Shown here: one piece after another, positions 16,877 through 25,677 of the stretch
Layout of the letters: the number at the start of each line of letters is the position of its first letter
Numbering within the stretch: position 1 is the first letter of the stretch
Assembly (NCBI GenBank): GCA_017307355.1
Contig: JAFKFG010000012.1
Coordinates: 1 to 64,000 of the forward strand
DNA from: Alphaproteobacteria bacterium
GTDB lineage: Bacteria; Pseudomonadota; Alphaproteobacteria; Micropepsales; Micropepsaceae
Reading direction: 5' to 3'
DNA: 64,000 nucleotides
Translations under genes and position numbers: made by a program
The notes under the pieces: model-generated
Database searches by the model: none
Told to the model about the DNA's origin: nothing
Seen by the model: only the letters and a program-made list of their open reading frames with translations

Positions 16877-17946
16877 CATGCCCGCCCGAGCGGCTGGAAT
16901 GGCTGGTGCAGGTTCTTATCCCGCCTGCGGCGCGCGAAGCGGTCGCGGGCGATCTGCGGGAGCTGTACCGGTCTCCATCGCAATATATCGCCATGGCGGC
17001 GCGGACCATTCCGTTCGTGCTGATCGGCCATATCCGGCGCAACGCCAATCCGCCCGTTCTCGCGATCCAGGGGTTTTTCATATTCTGCTGCCTCATGGCG
17101 ACGTCTTTGGTTCCTGCCGGCCCCGGCGGATGGACGCTGGCGGTCCTTGTGTCCGCGTTTGTCCTGGCCGCGACGCTTCTGGCGGACGCTTATCAAGAGC
17201 AGAACCCGCCATCGCCAAAGCGGGCGATTATCGAAACAATCATCGTCACCGCTCTGGTCGTGATGTTCGTTCTGCGCGAATTGTTCGCGCTGAGAGCCGC
17301 GCACCGGCTTCCCGATGGTCAGTTCGGGCTCTTCATGTGGGCGATCGTTCCGTTCACCATGCCTGTTCTTTCCGGTTTGCGCGCCATGATGGTTCTGGCC
17401 CGCGAGCGGCGCGAGCAGTCGCTTTTCGATGCGATGGAGCCTTGCGAACTCAAGGCGCAATATCGGCGCTTCCAGGCCCAAACCCGGTTGCGCAATTGTC
17501 TCCAAAGCCTGCTGCTTCTGGGCGCATCGGCGGGCTTTGCTTATGTGTGCGCCACGCACGTCATCCCCGCGCCGGCGCTGGCCTGGAGCCTCGTCAGCAT
17601 CTATGCGGTGGTGGGCGCCTATCTGTTGATCCATGGCGCCGCGGTGAGGCTGCCGGATGGGGCCGATTTCCTTTCGCTGCGGTCCGCATTTCAAAGCGAA
17701 CTATCAAGGCAGCATGAGATCCGGCGCCTGATCCTTTGGCTGTGGCCGACGCCCTTGCTGTTTGCCATTTTCGCCGCAGTGACCACGCGTCCGCGAAACG
17801 ACATCGAACTGGTGTTGATGCTCTATGCCCTGCCGGCGGCCGTGCTGCTTTGCTTCTTTGTCGCGATCCTCAATCGCGAGCGGAATGGCCAGATCCAAGA
17901 AAAAATCGGGATTTTAGCGCGCATGCGGCAGCGACACGGCCCCTGA
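16852..17946 (+). CDS. Multi-TM protein with permease-prefix-like N-terminus, PadR-coupled
   Basis: 364 residues. The first 40 residues (PPERLEWLVQVLIPP then AVAGDLRELY) resemble the short prefix domain found in front of FtsX-type ABC permeases that also pair with PadR genes. The remainder has eight or nine predicted membrane segments between residues 45 and 345 and lacks the large extracytoplasmic domain of FtsX/MacB permeases. I do not recognise a function. Coupling to PadR suggests a stress-induced membrane protein. Confidence 0.65.
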   Translation: MEVRSPELTCPPERLEWLVQVLIPPAAREAVAGDLRELYRSPSQYIAMAARTIPFVLIGHIRRNANPPVLAIQGFFIFCCLMATSLVPAGPGGWTLAVLVSAFVLAATLLADAYQEQNPPSPKRAIIETIIVTALVVMFVLRELFALRAAHRLPDGQFGLFMWAIVPFTMPVLSGLRAMMVLARERREQSLFDAMEPCELKAQYRRFQAQTRLRNCLQSLLLLGASAGFAYVCATHVIPAPALAWSLVSIYAVVGAYLLIHGAAVRLPDGADFLSLRSAFQSELSRQHEIRRLILWLWPTPLLFAIFAAVTTRPRNDIELVLMLYALPAAVLLCFFVAILNRERNGQIQEKIGILARMRQRHGP

Positions 17947-18277
17947 GGGCGCAGGCCCCAAAAGTACATCATCGCCACGCAGGCATTCATCGTGTGGGTA
18001 AAACCGCGCACGGGAGACGGGAGAGCCATGACTTCTGACATCGGTTTGAAAGATATCGTCAAGCGGCACCGGCGCGAACCTGGATCGCCTTCGGGACGCC
18101 GCGATCATAAAAATCGTGCCGTGACGCAGCATTCTGGTGCCGGCCGGTAGCGCGAGGGCCCTGCCGGATTTCTGTTGCCGTCGGGGATGCGGCGGGTGGA
18201 TGATCGATCCGGGGCCCCGCGGCTTTGCGGGGGATGAACCGGATTGCAACAACATAATATTAAAATGGGGAGATCGC
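17947..18277 (+). other. 331-base gap with one possible small ORF
   Basis: No clear gene or RNA is visible. ATG at 18028 behind GGGAGACGGGAGAG opens a 40-codon frame ending at 18150 (MTSDIGLKDIVKRHRREPGS at its start, very basic afterwards). The ribosome site is good, but composition gives no family. The last 40 bases before 18278 are AT-rich (CATAATATTAAAATGGGGAG) and hold the ribosome site of the NHL-repeat gene. Confidence 0.35.
18028..18150 (+). CDS. Possible small basic protein, 40 residues
   Basis: The frame starts with ATG at 18028 after a purine-rich site GGGAGACGGGAGAG and ends with TAG at 18148-18150. It has a short amphipathic start (IGLKDIVKRHRRE) and a basic tail. No relative is recognised. 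Only the ribosome site supports it. Confidence 0.25.
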   Translation: MTSDIGLKDIVKRHRREPGSPSGRRDHKNRAVTQHSGAGR

Positions 18278-19441
18278 ATGAAGATTGCAAAGACTGCCAC
18301 CACCTTGGCCCTGCTGCTGCTGGGCACTGCACCGCTTTTTGCCCAGGACAACTTGCCGCCGGCTAACCAGACAGCAGCCTCGCCGCCGGTCAACCCACCG
18401 TCCCTCACCAACCCGTCGCAAACCAGCGCGCCTGAGATTGCGTTCGATGCGGAGGAATTCGGTAAGCTTCCCACCGATCTCTATATGGGAGAGGCTTCCA
18501 GCGTCGCGGTGAATTCCAAGGGTCATGTCTTTGTCTTCAGCCGTGGAAATTCCACCGGCCCGGCCTATGGCGCCGCCGCGTCGCAGCTTCTGGAATTCGA
18601 CGCCGGCGGCAAGTTCATCCGCGAGATTGGGCACAATCTTTACGCTTGGGGGTTTGCCCATGCGGTGCGTGTCGATTCCAAGGACAATATCTGGGTCGCG
18701 GACAAGGGATCGGACATGGTGGTCCGCTTCAATCCGGAAGGCCGCGTCACTTTGGTCCTGGGCCGCAAATCCGAAGCCTCGGATGAAGGCGCCCATCCTT
18801 GGGCACATCCGAGGCCGCCTTTGCCTCCAGTCGACGGCATGTTCCGCCAAGTCACCGACATGGCCTGGGATCCGCAAGGCAACATTTATGTCAGTGATGG
18901 ATACGTCAATTCCCGGGTGGCCAAGTTCGACAAGGACGGCAACTGGCTAGGCTCATTCGGCGAGCCCGGCAACGGCCCGGGCCAGCTTCGGACGGTGCAT
19001 GCGATCGCTGCCGACAAGGACGGAAATCTCTATGTCGCCGATCGCGGCAACCGGCGAATTCAAGTGTTCGACGGCGAAGGTCATGTCAAGCGCATCATCA
19101 CCATCGACATCCCGGCGCAAAACAAGCACCTGATCATGTATGGAAACAATCTGAGAGGTCCCAACTCCGGCCTGTCGCTGTTCTTCCCGGGCGCGCCCTG
19201 GTCCGTCTGCATCACGCCGCCCAAGGCCGGATCGCCGCAATATCTTTTCGCCGCCGATGCGTTCCGCATTTTCAAGATGACCTTGGACGGCCATGTGATC
19301 GGCTGGCTGGGCGGTGAAGGCAAAGGATTGAAAGAGTTCGGCTGGATTCATGGCCTGGATTGCCCGAACGAGAACACGCTCTTCGCCGCCGAACTGGTGA
19401 ACTGGCGGGTTCAGAAGCTGACTCTGCATCCGGTGAAGTGA
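18278..19441 (+). CDS. Secreted NHL-repeat beta-propeller protein
   Basis: 387 residues from ATG at 18278 with GGGGAGA upstream. A signal peptide ends near residue 22 (APLFAQ). Several NHL/SMP-30-like blades follow, with repeated FDKDGNWLGSFG, DKDGNLYVADRGNRRIQVF and NPEGRVTLVLG type strands. Such periplasmic propellers are related to peptidyl-alpha-hydroxyglycine amidating lyase and to gluconolactonases, but no catalytic set can be assigned. A second propeller of the same kind lies at 32354-33448. A strong hairpin follows the stop. Confidence 0.8.
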   Translation: MKIAKTATTLALLLLGTAPLFAQDNLPPANQTAASPPVNPPSLTNPSQTSAPEIAFDAEEFGKLPTDLYMGEASSVAVNSKGHVFVFSRGNSTGPAYGAAASQLLEFDAGGKFIREIGHNLYAWGFAHAVRVDSKDNIWVADKGSDMVVRFNPEGRVTLVLGRKSEASDEGAHPWAHPRPPLPPVDGMFRQVTDMAWDPQGNIYVSDGYVNSRVAKFDKDGNWLGSFGEPGNGPGQLRTVHAIAADKDGNLYVADRGNRRIQVFDGEGHVKRIITIDIPAQNKHLIMYGNNLRGPNSGLSLFFPGAPWSVCITPPKAGSPQYLFAADAFRIFKMTLDGHVIGWLGGEGKGLKEFGWIHGLDCPNENTLFAAELVNWRVQKLTLHPVK

Positions 19442-19451
19442 CTCTGGTGAG

Positions 19452-19482
19452 CCCTTCGTCCGCTTTCGCAGCGGGCGAAGGG
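19452..19482 (+). terminator. Strong hairpin after the NHL-repeat gene
   Basis: CCCTTCGTCCGC pairs with GCGGGCGAAGGG over twelve positions (one T-G pair) around a seven-base loop, eleven bases after the stop. The T tract is weak (TCTCAT), so termination may be partial. Confidence 0.55.
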
Positions 19483-19584
19483 TCTCATCTGCCGCCGGAT
19501 GCGCGCGTTCCGGCCGAGACAAAAGTGAAGGCTTTTCGTAGTATCGAGCGCCTGTGAAATAGATCTGCAAACAGGGGGCTCGCC

Positions 19585-20442
19585 ATGCGCCTTGACGATC
19601 TTCGTCCGACGGAAAATGTCGATGACCGGCGCGGGTCCGGGTTCGGCGGCGCCGGTCCCAGGCTCGCCATCGGCGGTGGCGGTCTTGGCCTGGTGGCGGT
19701 GGTGGTCTTGTCCCTGGTCTTCGGCGTGGATCCGATCCAGCTGCTGGACACCATGAATGGCGGCGGATCCTATCAACAAGCGCCTCAGGGCAATCCCGGC
19801 GGCCCGCGCGCCGACGACGCGGCGTATCAATTCTCACGGCGGATCGTGGGTTCGGCGGAAGATGTGTGGTCGCCGATCCTGCGGGCGGAAGGCGTGACCT
19901 TCGCGCCCGCGACCCTCACCACATATGATGTCTCCACGCCGACTGGCTGTGGAACCGGCCAATCCTCTGCCGGGCCATTCTATTGTCCGGCCGACGACCA
20001 TATCTATCTCGATCTGGCCTTCTATGATGAATTGGGAAGCCGCTTCGGCGTGCCCGGTGAATTCGCACAGGCCTATGTGGTGGCCCATGAATATGGCCAT
20101 CACATCCAGAATCTGTTGGGCGTGATGGCACGCCACCAGATGGGCAGCCGCGGCGCCGACAGCGATTCCGTCCGTACGGAACTACAGGCCGATTGTTTCG
20201 CGGGCGTGTGGGCCTATCACGCCAACCAGCAATTCCGCATCTTGGAGACCGGCGATGTGGAGCAGGGGCTGCAGGCGGCGTCCGCGGTGGGCGATGATAC
20301 GCTGGAAAAGCAAAGCCAGGGCTATGTCGTGCCGGATTCCTTCACCCACGGCACCAGCGCCCAGCGCATTCGCTGGTTCCAGCGCGGCTTGCAGGGCGGC
20401 GATCTCAAGGCCTGCGATACATTTTCCGCCCGCGCGCTTTAA
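19585..20442 (+). CDS. Neutral zinc metallopeptidase, YpfJ family
   Basis: 285 residues. It has a short cytoplasmic N-terminus with an R-rich stretch, one membrane helix at about 31-48 (GGGLGLVAVVVLSLVFGV), then a periplasmic peptidase domain with the zinc motif HEYGHHIQ near residue 170 and the downstream ELQADCFAGVWA that provides the third ligand. This matches the YpfJ/KPN_02809 family of putative neutral zinc metallopeptidases. The substrate is unknown. Confidence 0.88.
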   Translation: MRLDDLRPTENVDDRRGSGFGGAGPRLAIGGGGLGLVAVVVLSLVFGVDPIQLLDTMNGGGSYQQAPQGNPGGPRADDAAYQFSRRIVGSAEDVWSPILRAEGVTFAPATLTTYDVSTPTGCGTGQSSAGPFYCPADDHIYLDLAFYDELGSRFGVPGEFAQAYVVAHEYGHHIQNLLGVMARHQMGSRGADSDSVRTELQADCFAGVWAYHANQQFRILETGDVEQGLQAASAVGDDTLEKQSQGYVVPDSFTHGTSAQRIRWFQRGLQGGDLKACDTFSARAL

Positions 20443-20467
20443 GGCGTGGCCTGATTAGTCCGCTGGC

Positions 20468-22018
20468 TTAGTCCGCCGACGCCGCGCGCTGCGGGGCGGG
20501 CTCCTCCGGCCGCTGGAATGCGCTCAGCGGCAGCGTGTTCACTTCGTCGATGATTTTCGCGAAGGCGCGCGTGGTCGCTTCCAGTCCCGTCCAGGGCACC
20601 ATCTCGGGCGTTTCCCAGTCCGTGTGGAAATAGCTGTGATATTCGCTGGCGCTCACCGCGGGCAGGAATCGGAAGAAAACACCGGCATCGCCGGCCGGCG
20701 GAGTGGGGCTGGGATCGAATTCCAGGGGCACGCCGAATTTCTTGAAGGTATCCCATGCGATCTTCTGCAGCTCGGGGCGGCTCTTGCCGCCGGCATACCA
20801 CTCCAACGGCATGGCGGTGTTGGCCCATGCCAATTCGTCGCCCGGATAATAGCGCGGCCGCGATTGCGTGACGATGGTCGCGGGATGCTCCACATTGATG
20901 AACAAGACGGTCTTCGGGAAAAGCGTGGCTTTGTTCGCCACCATCCAGCGGCGCCCGACGCCGCCGTCCGGACCGTTATGATGTCCATCCAGTCCGACAA
21001 AGACGATGGTGCGGCGGCGCTTGGCTTTGGGAATCTTGGCGAAATATTCCGCCAGCCCCAGCATGGACGCGACTCCCCCCGCATTGTCGCTGGCGCTGTC
21101 GAACCAGCCATCCTTGTGCGCGGCGATATAGATGGTCTCGTCGGTGGCGCCGGGAAGCGTGCCCCAGACCAGAGCGGTTTTGAGATTCGGTACTTTCTCC
21201 ACATCCAGCGTCACTTTGACCTTGGGCGCGGGACCGTCCTTGGCCGCTTCGATCATCTGGCGGGCAAGGACGCCATCGTCATTGCCGAAGGTGAAGGCGG
21301 GCGCCTTGGTGCCCGACGGATAGGCCTGGTAGCGCATATTCCCGGGAAGCATCGAGACTTCGAAAATGACGGCCGCGCCTTTCTCGTCCGCCCGCTTGAC
21401 GGCATTCTGTTCCGCCAGTCCCAGCATGCTGTAGATGAAGACCGCTTTTCCCCGCACGTCCTTGCCCGCGAAATCCGCTTCGGTGCCAAGGCCCGCATAG
21501 ACCGCATCCAACTCCAGACCGCCGGGCGGCAATCCATTGGCGTAATAGTCCGGTTGCGCGGACTCCAGGTGAATGGTGCGCCCGCCGCCGGTCATGGTCA
21601 CGTCCCAGCTTTTCGGCATCCATTGCGGCGGAAGGTCGAGCGGCTGGGCATGCACATCGCTGAGCCCCAGAGACTTGAACTTCGCCAGAAGCCATTCATT
21701 GGTTTCCACATCGCCGGAAGTGCCCATGATCCGGCCCCAGAATTTGGGATGGCCCGCATCGCGATAACGGCGCGAAATCCCAGCCAACTCGACCACGGCG
21801 CGGTGCATCTTCCGGCCGTCGATGGACCCATAGGCCTGCGCGTCCTTGGGCAACGGAAACGGGATCAGGCCCGCTTCGACCCGCGAGAGTGGCAGCGCGG
21901 GCGGGGTCAGCGATTGGGCGATGGTGGACCGGGGCACGGGTTGCGCCAGGCCGGGTTGCGCGGCCAAGCCCGCCAGCAATGTCGCGGCGGCGAAAGCGCA
22001 TGCGGCGTTTTTTGTCAC
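20468..22018 (-). CDS. Secreted M28-like peptidase with altered active site (copy 1)
   Basis: 516 residues from GTG at 22018 behind AGAGGAAG. The signal peptide ends near residue 25. A PA domain insertion is followed by the M28 zinc-peptidase domain: AHKDGWFDSASDNAGG carries the first His and bridging Asp. At the place of the usual Glu-Glu pair (catalytic base and zinc ligand, as in FxGEExG) the protein has LDGHHNG, codons at 20978-20983. A later YHSYFHTDWE may give the last His. It is a clear paralogue of the next gene. Peptidase activity is therefore uncertain. Confidence 0.85.
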   Translation of the reverse strand: MTKNAACAFAAATLLAGLAAQPGLAQPVPRSTIAQSLTPPALPLSRVEAGLIPFPLPKDAQAYGSIDGRKMHRAVVELAGISRRYRDAGHPKFWGRIMGTSGDVETNEWLLAKFKSLGLSDVHAQPLDLPPQWMPKSWDVTMTGGGRTIHLESAQPDYYANGLPPGGLELDAVYAGLGTEADFAGKDVRGKAVFIYSMLGLAEQNAVKRADEKGAAVIFEVSMLPGNMRYQAYPSGTKAPAFTFGNDDGVLARQMIEAAKDGPAPKVKVTLDVEKVPNLKTALVWGTLPGATDETIYIAAHKDGWFDSASDNAGGVASMLGLAEYFAKIPKAKRRRTIVFVGLDGHHNGPDGGVGRRWMVANKATLFPKTVLFINVEHPATIVTQSRPRYYPGDELAWANTAMPLEWYAGGKSRPELQKIAWDTFKKFGVPLEFDPSPTPPAGDAGVFFRFLPAVSASEYHSYFHTDWETPEMVPWTGLEATTRAFAKIIDEVNTLPLSAFQRPEEPAPQRAASAD

Positions 22019-22044
22019 GGGCTTCCTCTTTCTGAATTTCCGCC

Positions 22045-22070
22045 GGGGCCAGGCCGGAAAGCCCGGCCCC
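22045..22070 (-). terminator. Hairpin between the two M28-like genes
   Basis: GGGGCC and GGCCCC close a stem that contains a second three-base stem, between the stop of the upstream gene (22083) and the GTG of the next (22018). No T tract, so it may be an intercistronic stabilising or attenuating element. Confidence 0.35.
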
Positions 22071-22082
22071 GTCGGCTGGGCA

Positions 22083-23636
22083 TCATTCGTCGAAGTCGGG
22101 GTGATTGCCAGTGTCTTCCGGCCGCTTGAAGGTGCTGAGCGGCCGCTTGTTCACTTCGTCGATCACCTTGGCATAGGCGCGGGTGGCCGCCTGCAGGCCC
22201 GTCCACGGAACGGTTTCCGGCGTTTCCCAATCGGTGTGGAAATAATTGTGATACTCGCTGGCATCGATCGCCGGCGTGAAGCGATAGAAATAGGAGGCGT
22301 CGCTGGCCGGCGGCGTGGGGCTGGGATCGAATTCCAGCGGTACGCCGAATTTGCGGAACGAATCCCACACGATCTTGCGCAGCTCGGGACGGTCCTTGCC
22401 GCCGGCATACCATTCCATCGGCATGTAGGTGTTGGCCCAGGCCAGCTCGTCGCCCGGATAATAACGGGGGCGCGCCTGGGTCACGATAGTGGAGGGATGC
22501 TCGTCATTGATCAGGATGGCGGTCTTGGCGAACAGCTTGTCCTTGTTCGCGGTCAGCCAGGTTTTTCCGGCGGCGCCGTCCGGGCCGTTGTGATGGCCAT
22601 CCAGGCCGATGAAGATAATGGTGCGCCGCCGCTTTTCCTTGGGAATTTTCGCGAAATATTCCGCTAGGCCCAGCATCGATGCGACGCCGCCGCCATTGTC
22701 GCCCGCGCCGTCGAACCAGCCATCCTTGTGGGCGGTGATATAGATCGTCTCGTCGGTGGCGCCGGGCAATGTGCCCCAGACCAGGGCGGTTTTGAGGTTC
22801 GGCACTTTTTCCACTTCCAGAGTCACTTTGACTTTGGGCGCGGGGCCGGTCTTCGCCGCTTCGATCATTTCGCGGGCGGCGACGCCGTCGTCATTGCCCA
22901 GCACCAGGCTGGGCGCCTTGGTGTCCGAGGGGTAGGCGATATAGTGCATGTTACCCGGCAGCATCGACACATCGAAAACCACGGCCGCGCCCAGGCTGTC
23001 TGCGCGCTTGACGGCGCCTTCATTCTTCAGGCCCTGCATGCTGTAGACGAAGACCGCCTTGCCGCGAACATCCTTGCCCTTGAAATCCGCTTCGGTGCCC
23101 AAGCCCGCATAGACCGCTTCCAGTTCGACGCCGCCGGCGGGCAGGCCATCGGCCAGATAGGCCGGCTGGGCCGAATTCAGGCTGATGGTCTTGCCGCCGC
23201 CGGTCATGGTCACGGTCCAGTCTTTCGGCATCCATTGCGGGGCCAGATCCAGCGGCTGGATGCGCACATCCGTCAGCCCCAAGGTTCTGAACTTGCCTGC
23301 CAGCCATTCATTGGTTTCGTGATCGCCGGAGGTGCCGATGATCCGGCCCCAGAATTTGGGATGGCCGTTGTCGCGATAGCGGCGCGAGATCTGTGCCAGC
23401 TCTTCGACATAACGATGCATCTTTTTGCCGTCGATGGAGCCATAGGCTTCCTCGCCCTTGGGCAGGGGGAATTCGATCAGGCCCTCCTGGACGCGGGACG
23501 TGGAAATGGCGGGAGGCGTGAGCGATTGCGCAATGGTGGAGCGGGGCTTCGCCGCCGGTTGGGCGAGTGCCGGCCGATCCGCCAGCCCGGACAAAAGCGC
23601 CGCCGCCGCGCAGGTGCAGAAGAATGCTTTTCTCAC
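22083..23636 (-). CDS. Secreted M28-like peptidase with altered active site (copy 2)
   Basis: 517 residues from GTG at 23636, chosen because GGAGGGA sits seven bases upstream and the signal peptide (VRKAFFCTCAAAALLSGLAD) begins there; the longer frame to 23717 has none. Layout is the same as copy 1: PA insertion, AHKDGWFDGAGDNGGG, then LDGHHNG in place of the Glu-Glu motif (codons 22590-22595). The two copies share most of their sequence, so this is a tandem duplication. The common substitution in both copies argues for a conserved subfamily rather than decay. Confidence 0.85.
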   Translation of the reverse strand: MRKAFFCTCAAAALLSGLADRPALAQPAAKPRSTIAQSLTPPAISTSRVQEGLIEFPLPKGEEAYGSIDGKKMHRYVEELAQISRRYRDNGHPKFWGRIIGTSGDHETNEWLAGKFRTLGLTDVRIQPLDLAPQWMPKDWTVTMTGGGKTISLNSAQPAYLADGLPAGGVELEAVYAGLGTEADFKGKDVRGKAVFVYSMQGLKNEGAVKRADSLGAAVVFDVSMLPGNMHYIAYPSDTKAPSLVLGNDDGVAAREMIEAAKTGPAPKVKVTLEVEKVPNLKTALVWGTLPGATDETIYITAHKDGWFDGAGDNGGGVASMLGLAEYFAKIPKEKRRRTIIFIGLDGHHNGPDGAAGKTWLTANKDKLFAKTAILINDEHPSTIVTQARPRYYPGDELAWANTYMPMEWYAGGKDRPELRKIVWDSFRKFGVPLEFDPSPTPPASDASYFYRFTPAIDASEYHNYFHTDWETPETVPWTGLQAATRAYAKVIDEVNKRPLSTFKRPEDTGNHPDFDE

Positions 23637-23799
23637 GGAAGTCCCTCCAATTTTATTTTGTTTTTCGAATGACAAGCCCGCGCGGACGGAATTGGGTCTG
23701 CGCATCGTCGATGTCATTCGCGCCGCGTCTGACGCTCACGGCCGCCACCATATTGACGGGAGGCAATTCGATCACAAGAGCGGGGCGGAGCGATTGATT

Positions 23800-23972
23800 G
23801 TGCTATTCTGCACATCAAAGGTGCAAGATTTCCCGTTGCGGGGTTGCAGATCTTGAACGTCCATATCCTTCAGGATGAGGGGGGCTGACCCGATGTCCCC
23901 TGAATTGATATCCCGGCTGAGGCTTCCCCGTCGGCCAGATTGCGCCTCCCCGAAATGGGAGGCGCTTTTTTT
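23800..23972 (+). ncRNA. Candidate small RNA ending in an intrinsic terminator
   Basis: About 170 bases on the forward strand contain GC-rich pairing segments (for example GGCTGAGG with GTCGGCC) and end in a perfect terminator whose 5' arm, GCGCCTCCC, is complementary to ribosome-binding sequences. No open reading frame runs through it, and no upstream gene on this strand needs a terminator there. The 5' end is not determined; I place it near the AT-rich ATTGATTGTGCTATTC. Confidence 0.4.
23942..23972 (+). terminator. Intrinsic terminator
   Basis: GCGCCTCCC and GGGAGGCGC form a perfect nine-base stem around CGAAAT, followed by seven T. It points along the forward strand. Confidence 0.9.
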
Positions 23973-24088
23973 ACCCGCCCGGCAGCTTGGCGATGCGCCA
24001 GGGCTGAATTGACCAGGATTGAATCGGCAAAGGGTTGAATTGATTTGCCGCGCCCACCAAAATTCCGCCACGTCCCGGAGGCGCATCC

Positions 24089-24511
24089 ATGGAATCCTTC
24101 ACCCGCCAAGAATTGCTCGACTTTCTGAACCTCATGCTGGAAGCCGAGCGGGCGGGCGCCAAAGCGTTGCTTCACGTCTCGAAGGATACGGACCGCAAAG
24201 ACGCGTCGGATCTGGCCAAGGCCGTTCATCTGGACGAAGCAAAATGGTGCGCCATGCTGACGAAGGCGATCCGGGCGCTGGATGGCGCGCCCAGCGACAA
24301 GACCGGACAATTTTACGAGAAGGTGATGGCGGTTCCGGGCCTTGGCGGGCGGCTGGCCCTGGTCAACCGCGGCCAGGAATGGGTGGTGCGGAAATTGCGG
24401 GATGCCATTCCCAGGATCGCGGACAGGGGGCTGGCCGGCGATCTGACGGTCATGCTGACCTCGCATGAGGACAATATCGCGACCGTGGCCCGGTCAGGCC
24501 TGATCGACTAG
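24089..24511 (+). CDS. Small helical protein (DUF6306-like)
   Basis: 140 residues with no signal peptide or membrane segment. It is almost wholly helical: [20 protein letters not shown], then [17 protein letters not shown] and later [13 protein letters not shown], with Glu/His positions reminiscent of ferritin-like bundles. It resembles a family annotated as DUF6306; function is unknown. Its end overlaps the convergent LysR gene by 18 bases. Confidence 0.6.
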   Translation: MESFTRQELLDFLNLMLEAERAGAKALLHVSKDTDRKDASDLAKAVHLDEAKWCAMLTKAIRALDGAPSDKTGQFYEKVMAVPGLGGRLALVNRGQEWVVRKLRDAIPRIADRGLAGDLTVMLTSHEDNIATVARSGLID

Positions 24512-25423
24512 CTCCGGTGCCTGAACCGCATCATTGCCCCAGGGACAGAAGCGTTCCTTGGACGCATTCACCGCTTCGGCGATGTGGCGCCTGACTTCCG
24601 TGACCCGGTGCGAACGGTGGGTATCGGGATGGGATATCAGCCAATAGTTGCGGACGAACTGGAGATGCGGCAGGACGCGGCGGAAGTTGGGCACATATTT
24701 GGCCGCATAATCGTGCAGAATGGCGATGCCGTTGCCGGTGCGGACGGCCTCCATCTGGCCCACCACGCTGCCGCATTCGAAACGGCGGGGCATGCTCGCG
24801 GCAAGCTCGCGCCCGTAATCCAGGGATGGCGTGTGGATCAGATCGTCGACATAGGTCACGAACAGATGCTGCTTCAGGTCTTCCTCGCTGCGGATCGGGG
24901 GCTTGTCCCGTAGATATTCCTCAGACGCATAAAGGCTGAGCGTGTAGTCCGTCAGTTTCTGGATGATCAGATTGCCCTGCACCGGGCGGTCCAGGGTGAT
25001 CACGATGTCCGCTTCGCGCCGCGACAGCGAAAATGTGCGGGGCAGTGGAACCAGCTGGACCAAAAGGTCGGAATGCCGGGCGGAAAGCTCCGCCAGTTTC
25101 GAGGCCAGGAAATAATTGCCCAAGCCGTCCGGTGCGCCCACCCGCACTGTGCCGCGGATCGCGCCGATGGTACCGGACAGCGCCGATTCAAGCTGGAGGA
25201 ATTCGGATTCGACTTTTTCGGCGGATGCCATCAATGCTTCGCCCGCCGATGTCAGGGTGCATCCGTTGACATGGCGCTCCAGAAGTTTGGTCTGCAGCTC
25301 TTCTTCCAGGGCGGTGAGCTGGCGCCCCACGGTGGCGTGGTTGAGGCCCAGGATGCGGGCGGCGGCCAGCATCTGCCCGCTCCGTGCCACGGCTAGGAAA
25401 ATACGCGCCCGGTCCCATTCCAT
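24494..25423 (-). CDS. LysR-family transcriptional regulator
   Basis: 309 residues. The N-terminal winged HTH reads [20 protein letters not shown] and [12 protein letters not shown]; the rest is the periplasmic-binding-protein-like effector domain ([20 protein letters not shown]). It is divergent from the mmsA operon across a 254-base gap with two copies of TTTTGCACATC and a 12-base palindrome, so it probably controls that operon and itself. The inducer is unknown but should be a pathway intermediate. Confidence 0.88.
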   Translation of the reverse strand: MEWDRARIFLAVARSGQMLAAARILGLNHATVGRQLTALEEELQTKLLERHVNGCTLTSAGEALMASAEKVESEFLQLESALSGTIGAIRGTVRVGAPDGLGNYFLASKLAELSARHSDLLVQLVPLPRTFSLSRREADIVITLDRPVQGNLIIQKLTDYTLSLYASEEYLRDKPPIRSEEDLKQHLFVTYVDDLIHTPSLDYGRELAASMPRRFECGSVVGQMEAVRTGNGIAILHDYAAKYVPNFRRVLPHLQFVRNYWLISHPDTHRSHRVTEVRRHIAEAVNASKERFCPWGNDAVQAPELVDQA

Positions 25424-25437
25424 ATACCAATGTTAGC

Positions 25438-25491
25438 TTTTGCACATCAGACTGGCAATATTGCCCAAAATAATGTGAATTTTTGCACATC
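25438..25491. promoter_or_regulatory. LysR/mmsA divergent control region
   Basis: Direct repeats TTTTGCACATC at 25438-25448 and 25481-25491 are 43 bases apart, about four helical turns. Between them lies the perfect palindrome GGCAATATTGCC (25454-25465). This layout fits a LysR recognition and activation site pair. The core TGCACATC also occurs once at 23809-23816. Confidence 0.5.
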
Positions 25492-25677
25492 CGAAGCGCA
25501 ACTTTGTCGATTGCCTGCGGAACGGCTTGTGAAAATATGCCTTGCCGGCGGCAGGATTGAAGCATTCAAACCGCATAGAACTGCCCGTTCGACAGCCTTG
25601 AGAATGACGGCGGCCAATGTCCGCAACAATTCGCAGCACGGCTGAATGACTCAAAATCCGCAATCCAGAGAGGCGCT

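Larger units (their letters stand above)
23637..24088 (+). other. 452-base gap with a candidate small RNA and terminator
   Basis: The left part is the promoter region of the divergent M28 gene. The centre has a structured, C/G-patterned stretch that ends in an excellent terminator at 23942-23972. Between 24000 and 24060 the tetranucleotide TTGA recurs (GAATTGACC, GATTGAATC, GTTGAATTGATT), close to the start of the gene at 24089. Confidence 0.5.

Noticed and set aside
22083..23717. Longer start for the second M28-like protein (23717)
   Set aside because: A GGAGGGA site and the signal peptide point to GTG 23636.
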